Source: an uncultured Sphingobacteriia bacterium
GTDB lineage: Bacteria; Bacteroidota; Bacteroidia; Chitinophagales; Chitinophagaceae
Length of the DNA: 11,392 nucleotides
Direction: 5' to 3'
Assembly: GCA_945957225.1 (NCBI GenBank)
Contig: CAMFKK010000041.1
Span: forward strand, 1-11,392
Shown here: positions 6,728 to 11,392 of the stretch, piece by piece
Layout of the letters: the number at the start of each line of letters is the position of its first letter
How positions within the stretch are numbered: the first letter of the stretch is position 1
Position numbers and translations under genes: made by a program
The notes under the pieces: generated by a model
Database searches by the model: none
What the model was told of the DNA's origin: nothing
What the model saw: only the letters and a program-made list of their open reading frames with translations

Positions 6728-7702
6728 TTACCAACCCAACAAATAAGCAAAAATCAAAGGCACCACAATAGTTGCATCGCTTTCCACAATATATTTTGGC
6801 GTATGAATATCTAATTTACCCCAAGTAATTTTTTCATTGGGAACCGCACCAGAGTAAGATCCGTAAGAAGTAGTAGAATCACTGATCTGGCAGAAATAGC
6901 TCCAGAAAGGAACATCGTGCCATTCCAAATCTTGGTACATCATGGGTACTACGCAAATAGGAAAATCTCCTGCAATACCACCACCTACTTGGAAGAATCC
7001 AACGCCTTTTCCACCGCTATTGGCCCTATACCACTCGGTTAACCAAACCATGTATTCAATCCCGCTTTTAACGGTAGACGCTTTTAATTCATTCTTGATT
7101 ACATAGCTGGCAAAAATATTTCCGGTAGTGCTGTCTTCCCAACCTGGTACTACAATGGGAATATTTTTCTGGGCAGCAGCAATGATCCAGCTATTCTTGG
7201 GATCAATCTCATAGTATTGTTCTAGCTCTCCAGATAAAACGGTTTTGTACAAGAACTCGTGTGGAAAATAGCGCTCGCCCTTGGCTTCCGCGTCTTTCCA
7301 TTGTTTTACCAAATGCTTCTGTAAACGGCGGAAAGCTTCTTCTTCTGGAATACAGGTATCAGTAACACGGTTATAATGGTTCTCCAACAAATCCCACTCG
7401 TCTTGGGGAGTCAGGTCACGATAATTGGGCACACGCTTGTAATGGCTATGGGCTACCAGGTTCATTACATCTTCTTCCAAGTTGGCGCCAGTACAGCTAA
7501 TAATGGCAATCTTGTCTTGTCTAATCATTTCTGCCAAACTGATGCCCAATTCTGCAGTACTCATAGCACCTGCCAAGCTTACTAGCATTTTACCACCCTC
7601 TAATAAATGGGTTTCATAGCCTTTTGCGGCATCAATCAGGGCTGCAGCATTAAAGTGACGGTAATGGTGTTGTATGAATTGGGATACGGGTCCTTTGCTC
7701 AT
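6728..7702 (-). CDS. Deoxyhypusine synthase family protein
   Basis: The 324-residue product belongs to the NAD-dependent deoxyhypusine synthase fold. It has CTGANLEEDV, comparable to the eukaryotic AGGVEEDL, a GGGIAGD segment from G240, and GSYSGAVPNEKITWGK ending at Lys296, which matches the catalytic lysine of human DHS (Lys329) together with its Trp (Trp294 for Trp327) and Glu290 (for Glu323). Compared with human DHS recalled from memory, Asn195, Asp246 and Tyr283 replace Asp243, His288 and Asp316, residues of the spermidine site. Bacteria have no eIF5A, so the product is more likely a polyamine-modifying enzyme such as a homospermidine-synthase-like aminobutyl transferase; the substrate is unknown. 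It is a single-gene unit with its own promoter, divergent from the glycan operon and convergent with the M28 peptidase. Confidence 0.88.
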   Translation of the reverse strand: MSKGPVSQFIQHHYRHFNAAALIDAAKGYETHLLEGGKMLVSLAGAMSTAELGISLAEMIRQDKIAIISCTGANLEEDVMNLVAHSHYKRVPNYRDLTPQDEWDLLENHYNRVTDTCIPEEEAFRRLQKHLVKQWKDAEAKGERYFPHEFLYKTVLSGELEQYYEIDPKNSWIIAAAQKNIPIVVPGWEDSTTGNIFASYVIKNELKASTVKSGIEYMVWLTEWYRANSGGKGVGFFQVGGGIAGDFPICVVPMMYQDLEWHDVPFWSYFCQISDSTTSYGSYSGAVPNEKITWGKLDIHTPKYIVESDATIVVPLIFAYLLGW

Positions 7703-7739
7703 TTTATGACTTTTGGTTTGAAAAATTCAATTAAGGGGG

Positions 7740-7769
7740 CAAAAGTAATTTTTTTAAGGCGGTTTTCAA
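7740..7769 (-). promoter_or_regulatory. Promoter of the deoxyhypusine-synthase-like gene
   Basis: Read on the minus strand, TACTTTTG (plus 7740-7747) matches TAnnTTTG, and a TTG (plus 7767-7769) lies 19 nt upstream, the expected -33/-7 spacing for Bacteroidota. The -7 box is 37 nt before the ATG at 7702. Confidence 0.6.
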
Positions 7770-7786
7770 GAAAGTTCAAAAACTTG

Positions 7787-7800
7787 GAATATTAATATTC
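7787..7800. promoter_or_regulatory. Perfect 14-bp AT-rich palindrome, candidate operator
   Basis: GAATATTAATATTC is its own reverse complement. It lies between the divergent promoters, just upstream of the minus-strand -33 box and where the -33 region of the plus-strand promoter would fall. A small inverted repeat, AAGTT (7772-7776) with AACTT (7781-7785), sits beside it. A repressor site is possible, but AT-rich palindromes of this size also arise by chance. Confidence 0.3.
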
Positions 7801-7817
7801 GGTAACAAATCTTCCGA

Positions 7818-7825
7818 TATTTTTG
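7818..7825 (+). promoter_or_regulatory. Bacteroidota -7 promoter element for the glycan operon
   Basis: TATTTTTG matches TAnnTTTG and lies 23 nt before the ATG at 7849. No clear TTG -33 box is found at the normal distance; the 7787-7800 palindrome covers part of that region. The short leader contains seven consecutive Cs (7840-7846) directly before the start and no Shine-Dalgarno sequence. Confidence 0.45.
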
Positions 7826-7848
7826 TAGACGGCTCAACGCCCCCCCAG

Positions 7849-9036
7849 ATGGAGTTTTTATTCAAACATATTAAAATTGGCAAATGGGCCATCCCTGTAC
7901 CGGCATTCCTTTGGTTTGCTTTGGCATTGGTAGCGGCATCCCTAGAAATGAGCCGGGGACTGGATGACATTAATAATTACTTGATTTACAAGCAAGTATT
8001 CTGGCATGCCCTAGCGCAACAAAACCTGTTTAGCCTATATCCAACGGAATATTTTGATGCCAATCACTATGGACCCTTGTTTGCATTATTGATTGCTCCC
8101 TTTGCCCTATTACCTACCCTATTGGGTTGTTTTTTATGGTGTCTGGCCAATGCAGCCGTTTTGTTTTATGCCATTAGGCAATTACCGCTTTCTCAAAAAC
8201 AACAGTCCATTGTGTTGCTTATTGGGGCCATTGAAATGATGACCGCTATTCATAGTGTGCAATTCAATCCCATGCTCACGGGTTGGATGGTCTTAAGCTA
8301 TGTCTATATCCAACGCAAGCAAGATCTCTGGGCAAGTTTCTTTATAGTAGCAGGTTTTTATATCAAGATCTATAGCATTGTAGGCGTGGCTTTCTTTTTC
8401 TTCTCTGAAAACAAACTCAAATTTGTATTGAGTGGATTGGCATGGTTACTGATTTTGTTTTGTGCGCCCATGCTCCTATCATCCCCTGCTTATATCATTC
8501 AATCTTATCAAGACTGGTATCATTCCTTGGTTGACAAAAATGCCACTAATATTGTGATTGATGTATTGGGTATGCAAGACATTTCTGTGATGGGCATGGC
8601 CAGAAGAATTACCCGAATTGGAACCCTACCCAATTACTGGTTCACTGTTCCTGCGGCGGTTTGCTATATTTTACCTTTTTTGAGAGTCAACCAATACAAG
8701 CAATTAGGTTTTCAATTAAGTTATTTGGCACTTGCCCTAATTGGTGTTGTTATATTTAGTTCTGGTGCTGAATCACCTACTTATGTAATTGCCGTAACAG
8801 GTTTGGCCATTTGGTATGCCCAAGGATCCATTCCCAGAAGCAAATGGATGATCGCCATGTTGGTATTGACCTTTTTACTAACCATTCTATCTCCTACAGA
8901 TTTAGTTCCAAGATTTATCAGAACGGAATACATAGTCAAATACAGTTTAAAAGCCCTTCCTTGTTTTATTGCTTGGTCTGTGCTAATTTTCCAGTTGCTG
9001 TTCAAGGATTTTGCCAAAAACACCCAGCATGACTAA
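7849..9036 (+). CDS. GT87-like (DUF2029) integral membrane glycosyltransferase
   Basis: This 395-residue protein has about ten or more hydrophobic helices, starting at residues 13-32. The first extracytoplasmic loop carries an acidic pair (D39-D40) in a D-x-x-x-Y context and a later HYGPLFALLIAPFALLP stretch. This resembles the GT87/DUF2029 pattern of a loop aspartate followed by a proline-flanked hydrophobic helix. GT-C enzymes of this kind use a polyprenyl-phosphate sugar on the periplasmic face to glycosylate lipids or glycans. The stop overlaps the next gene, a polyprenyl-phosphate glycosyltransferase, by 8 bp, which would supply such a donor. The acceptor is unknown. Other GT-C families (GT83, GT39) cannot be excluded by eye. 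Confidence 0.72.
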   Translation: MEFLFKHIKIGKWAIPVPAFLWFALALVAASLEMSRGLDDINNYLIYKQVFWHALAQQNLFSLYPTEYFDANHYGPLFALLIAPFALLPTLLGCFLWCLANAAVLFYAIRQLPLSQKQQSIVLLIGAIEMMTAIHSVQFNPMLTGWMVLSYVYIQRKQDLWASFFIVAGFYIKIYSIVGVAFFFFSENKLKFVLSGLAWLLILFCAPMLLSSPAYIIQSYQDWYHSLVDKNATNIVIDVLGMQDISVMGMARRITRIGTLPNYWFTVPAAVCYILPFLRVNQYKQLGFQLSYLALALIGVVIFSSGAESPTYVIAVTGLAIWYAQGSIPRSKWMIAMLVLTFLLTILSPTDLVPRFIRTEYIVKYSLKALPCFIAWSVLIFQLLFKDFAKNTQHD

Positions 9037-9955
9037 GAAAATTTCCATAGTAGTTCCCGCTTGCAATGAGGAAGGTAATATTCCCGTTTTGGTAGATGCT
9101 TTGGAAGAAGTGATGGGGCCTTTGCATTATGAATACCAATTGGTCTTTGTAGATGATGGCAGTAGTGATGGTACTTTAGCGCTATTAAAAGCACTATCAA
9201 CCAAGAATGCGCATATCCGTTACATTGGATTGTCTAGAAATTTTGGACACCAGAATGCTTTAAAAGCGGGACTGGATTTGGCCGGAGGCGATGCGGTGAT
9301 CATGATGGATGGAGACATGCAACATCCACCAGCATTGATACCTGTATTATTGGAACAATGGGAAGCGGGTAACGATATTGTTTATACCATTCGCAAAGAC
9401 CACCAAGACATGCCCATGATGAAACGTAAAACATCCAATATGTTTTACAACCTCATCAACAACTTATCAGATATTGAATTAGAACAGGGCACGGCCGATT
9501 TTAGACTCATGGATAGGCGCGTAGTGAATGTTTTTAAGGAGTTCAAAGAAACCGATTTGTTTTTACGTGGGCTAGTAAAGTGGATGGGCTTTCAACAAGC
9601 TGGCATTGAATATGAACCAGCAGAAAGACTGAAGGGAAAGTCTAAATATACCATGAAGAAAATGATCCGATTTGCGCTGCAAGGAATCACTTCTTTTAGT
9701 ACCAAACCCTTGTATATAGCTACTTATTTGGGCATGAGCTTCTCCTTGATCTCCTTGCTATATGTTCCTTATATTATTTATAGCTATTATTTTGGACACG
9801 CCATTTCTGGTTGGACTTCTATCATTGCAACTATTGCCTTCTTTGGTGGGTTACAATTGATGATCTTAGGGATTATTGGCATGTATTTGGGTAAATTGTT
9901 CCAACAAAGCAAACAACGTCCACATTATATTATCAAGGAAACCAATTTGGGATGA
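9029..9955 (+). CDS. GT2-family polyprenyl-phosphate glycosyltransferase (ArnC/DPM1/GtrB-like)
   Basis: The 308-residue protein opens directly with the GT2 Rossmann core: ISIVVPACNEEGNI (5-18), VFVDDGSSDGT (39-49, with D42-D43) and the metal-binding MDGDMQHPP (D94 to P101). GTADFRLMDR is the acceptor-side motif seen in dolichol/undecaprenyl-phosphate sugar transferases. Two C-terminal transmembrane helices (about 228-251 and 264-290) anchor it. It should transfer a sugar from a nucleotide donor to undecaprenyl phosphate on the cytoplasmic face. I placed the start at the ATG at 9029, which begins immediately before the conserved core; a TTG at 9011 would only extend the overlap with the preceding gene. 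It overlaps the upstream GT87-like gene by 8 bp and the downstream deacetylase by 4 bp (ATGA), indicating tight coupling. The sugar cannot be read from sequence. Confidence 0.9.
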   Translation: MTKKISIVVPACNEEGNIPVLVDALEEVMGPLHYEYQLVFVDDGSSDGTLALLKALSTKNAHIRYIGLSRNFGHQNALKAGLDLAGGDAVIMMDGDMQHPPALIPVLLEQWEAGNDIVYTIRKDHQDMPMMKRKTSNMFYNLINNLSDIELEQGTADFRLMDRRVVNVFKEFKETDLFLRGLVKWMGFQQAGIEYEPAERLKGKSKYTMKKMIRFALQGITSFSTKPLYIATYLGMSFSLISLLYVPYIIYSYYFGHAISGWTSIIATIAFFGGLQLMILGIIGMYLGKLFQQSKQRPHYIIKETNLG

Positions 9956-10761
9956 AACCACAGGTACTCTTGAGTTTTGACGTGGAGGAATTTGACATGC
10001 CTTTGGAATATGATTTTCCTATTTCACCTGAAGAACAAATGCAAGTGGGTAAAACAGGACTAGACGTTCTAATGCCCATGATAGATAGTCACGCAGTTCC
10101 TAGCACGCTATTTACCACCGCTAATTTTGCCCAACATTTTCCAGATGCTATGCGCAAACACGCAAGTAAACATGAAATAGCTTCCCATACCTTTTATCAT
10201 TCGGCATTTGAGAACGAACACTTGTTGCAATCCAGAGAAGTATTGTCAAGAATTAGTGGCCAAGAAATTCGTGGACTGCGCATGCCAAGGATGCGCAAAG
10301 TGGAGATGTCAGAACTAATCAAAGCGGGTTTTAGTTATGATTCTTCTATTAACCCAACCTGGATTCCTGGCCGCTATAATAACCTGCACTTACCCAGAAC
10401 CGTTTATCAAGACCAAGGCATGACTAGGATGCCTGCTTCTGTATCGCCCATGCGCATACCCTTGTTCTGGCTCAGTTTTAAAAACTTCCCCTATTCCCTA
10501 TTTCTGTCTTGGACAAAAAACAGCTTGAATAAAGACGGTTATGTCTGTCTCTATTTTCATCCCTGGGAATTTGTTTCCATTGAAGCTTATGGTCTTCCCG
10601 CTTATACCAGAACGGATTGCGGACCCAAGTTATTAGACAAACTCAACCGTTTGATCAAGGACCTAAAAGCCGCAGGTTATTCTTTCAATACCATGGATAA
10701 TTATCTACAACAAAAGCCCCCAATAAAATCTAAATTTATTGAGGGCCATCATCAGTTGTAA
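9952..10761 (+). CDS. NodB-type polysaccharide/lipid-linked sugar deacetylase
   Basis: The 269-residue protein has the carbohydrate esterase 4 layout. Motif 1 is SFDVEEFD with D10; motif 2 is HEIASHTFYH, with the zinc-ligand pair H79 and H83; motif 3 is RGLRMPR around R110; the late catalytic His is H203 in YFHPWEF. The chain starts at the first motif with no signal peptide or N-terminal membrane helix, so it probably works in the cytoplasm, perhaps membrane-associated through the hydrophobic stretch near 165-185. Such a location fits ArnD or NaxD, which deacylate sugars on undecaprenyl phosphate. The HPWE form is also found in deacetylases of exopolysaccharide clusters. It overlaps the GT2 gene by 4 bp (ATGA), so it should act on that enzyme's product. 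The exact substrate is inferred. Confidence 0.85.
   Translation: MKPQVLLSFDVEEFDMPLEYDFPISPEEQMQVGKTGLDVLMPMIDSHAVPSTLFTTANFAQHFPDAMRKHASKHEIASHTFYHSAFENEHLLQSREVLSRISGQEIRGLRMPRMRKVEMSELIKAGFSYDSSINPTWIPGRYNNLHLPRTVYQDQGMTRMPASVSPMRIPLFWLSFKNFPYSLFLSWTKNSLNKDGYVCLYFHPWEFVSIEAYGLPAYTRTDCGPKLLDKLNRLIKDLKAAGYSFNTMDNYLQQKPPIKSKFIEGHHQL
10711..10746 (-). terminator. Candidate terminator for the PepSY-like gene, inside the deacetylase 3' end
   Basis: CAATAAA (10721-10727) pairs with TTTATTG (10735-10741) and, past one C/A mismatch, GCCC (10716-10719) with GGGC (10743-10746). On the minus strand the stem is followed by TTTTG (plus 10711-10715), the T-tract expected of an intrinsic terminator. It lies 37 nt past the stop of the PepSY-like gene, so it would stop that transcript while lying within the coding end of the convergent gene. 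Confidence 0.5.
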
Positions 10762-10783
10762 GCGGTATTAGAAAATAAATGCC

Positions 10784-11224
10784 TTATTTACCCAATCCTT
10801 CAAACTTGCTTACCTCTCCATAAAGAGATACTACTAGAATTTGTTTCTTATTCCCTTTTTCCAAAGACACATAAAAGTTACGGTCTCCTTTTTGATCAAA
10901 TTCTATGGTAGAACTAACCTGGTAATTGGCATAGTCTTGGTGAATTTTTTCAATGGCGCTCAATGGTAATTGATTGAACTCAGCGTGACGGCTGGTACCG
11001 ATTAACTCTCCTTCTTTGTCAAAAAATGCTTCTACAGCAATGCCGTTTACGGTAAAATCAGCCTTGGTAAACTGTTCTTTAATGGTCCACTCTACTTGAG
11101 CTGCATTGCGAAATTGCTTTTTAAAACTGTCCATTACTTTCAGACTTACTTTACTAGCGTCTGCTGCAAAAGCGGAGCTAATGATACTTGCTGCAAGAAA
11201 GGCGGCGATGATAATTTTTTTCAT
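10784..11224 (-). CDS. Small secreted PepSY-like protein
   Basis: The product is 146 residues starting at the ATG whose complement is at 11222-11224. It has a typical Sec signal peptide, MKKIIIAAFLAASIISSAFA, followed by mature ADASKV. The body (V-x-x-SFKKQFRNAAQVEW..., then a mid-chain DKEGELIGTSRHAEFNQLPLSA and a later FYVSLEKGNKKQILVVSL) follows the pattern of the PepSY-like / DUF2874 periplasmic proteins common in Bacteroidota, with a repeated strand-helix-strand unit. Their molecular role is not settled. A TTG start at 11278 was rejected because it lies in the promoter -7 box and would place a polar extension before the signal peptide. It is convergent with the deacetylase gene, 22 bases away, and sits alone on its strand. 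Confidence 0.7.
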   Translation of the reverse strand: MKKIIIAAFLAASIISSAFAADASKVSLKVMDSFKKQFRNAAQVEWTIKEQFTKADFTVNGIAVEAFFDKEGELIGTSRHAEFNQLPLSAIEKIHQDYANYQVSSTIEFDQKGDRNFYVSLEKGNKKQILVVSLYGEVSKFEGLGK

Positions 11225-11275
11225 GGTTTGGTTTTTTGGATGTTTGATTGGATTTGGATATCTGTTTTGACAAGA

Positions 11276-11283
11276 CAAACATA
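11276..11283 (-). promoter_or_regulatory. Candidate -7 promoter element for the PepSY-like gene
   Basis: On the minus strand this reads TATGTTTG, matching TAnnTTTG, 51 nt before the ATG at 11224. No TTG is seen at the usual -33 distance, so this is a moderate call. Nothing else is recognisable between 11284 and 11347. Confidence 0.45.
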
Positions 11284-11347
11284 GAAATGGAATAGGCTTT
11301 GTTGGGAGGATTGTGATGAGGTTTTTGAGTGGGGTACTGTTTTAGGA

Positions 11348-11392
11348 CTGTCTCTTATACACATCTGACGCTGCCGACGACTAGTCGAGTGT
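11348..11392. other. Illumina Nextera adapter contamination (not genomic)
   Basis: Bases 11348-11366 (CTGTCTCTTATACACATCT) are the 19-bp Tn5 mosaic end used in Nextera tagmentation. They are followed by GACGCTGCCGACGA (11367-11380), the reverse complement of the Nextera read-1 adapter, then an 8-base index, CTAGTCGA (11381-11388), and GTGT (11389-11392), the first bases of the reversed P5 sequence. The index reads TCGACTAG in the other direction, which from memory is Nextera XT index S513. The order mosaic end, adapter, index, P5 matches the library layout and not a natural transposon end. The genomic sequence stops at 11347. Confidence 0.98.

Noticed and set aside
7840..7846. Run of seven Cs before the GT87-like gene as a phase-variation tract
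   Set aside because: It is short, upstream of the ATG and outside the -33/-7 spacer, with no evidence of length variation; it could also be a sequencing-length error.
11225..11278. TTG start extending the PepSY-like protein by 18 residues
   Set aside because: The extension precedes the signal peptide and starts within the -7 promoter box.
11348..11366. Natural Tn5/IS50-type transposon end
   Set aside because: The 19-bp mosaic end is followed by the synthetic read-1 adapter, an index and P5 bases, with no transposase gene in the window.

Overview
The window looks like a chromosomal segment of a member of the Bacteroidota, most likely Chitinophagaceae (inference). The supporting signs are -7 boxes of the TAnnTTTG type 23 to 51 nt upstream of start codons, no clear Shine-Dalgarno sequences, and a gene set typical of the phylum: an ECF sigma / anti-sigma pair, a DUF4097-type surface protein, a secreted PepSY-like protein and a bacterial deoxyhypusine-synthase-like protein. 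I see no tRNA, rRNA, CRISPR array, phage gene or insertion sequence. The last 45 bases (11348-11392) are not genomic: they are Illumina Nextera library adapter, so the genuine sequence ends at 11347.

Region by region. 2-2228: the 3' end of a probable ECF sigma factor overlaps a membrane anti-sigma-like protein, followed 9 nt later by a secreted DUF4097-like beta-repeat protein; hairpins at 2237-2306 close this unit. 2367-3626: a CNNM/CorC (HlyC family) membrane protein with its own promoter. 3697-6658: tatC, rpiB and a secreted M28 metallopeptidase on the same strand, ending in a strong bidirectional terminator. 6728-7702 (minus): a deoxyhypusine-synthase-like protein, convergent to the peptidase. 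7703-7848: a divergent promoter region with a perfect 14-bp palindrome. 7849-10761: an overlapping three-gene glycan operon, GT87-like integral membrane glycosyltransferase, GT2 polyprenyl-phosphate glycosyltransferase and NodB-type deacetylase. 10784-11224 (minus): a small secreted PepSY-like protein whose probable terminator lies inside the 3' end of the deacetylase gene.

How the genes work together. The first three genes look like one regulatory and envelope unit: sigma factor, its membrane restrainer and a surface product. The glycan operon has the logic of the ArnC-ArnD-ArnT and FlmF2-NaxD-FlmK pathways: charge a lipid carrier with a sugar, deacylate it on the cytoplasmic face, then transfer it on the periplasmic face. 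Here, however, the last step would be done by a GT87-like enzyme. This is the best candidate for an incompletely described system in the window. The deoxyhypusine-synthase homologue keeps the catalytic lysine but appears to have lost several spermidine-site residues, so its substrate is an open question.
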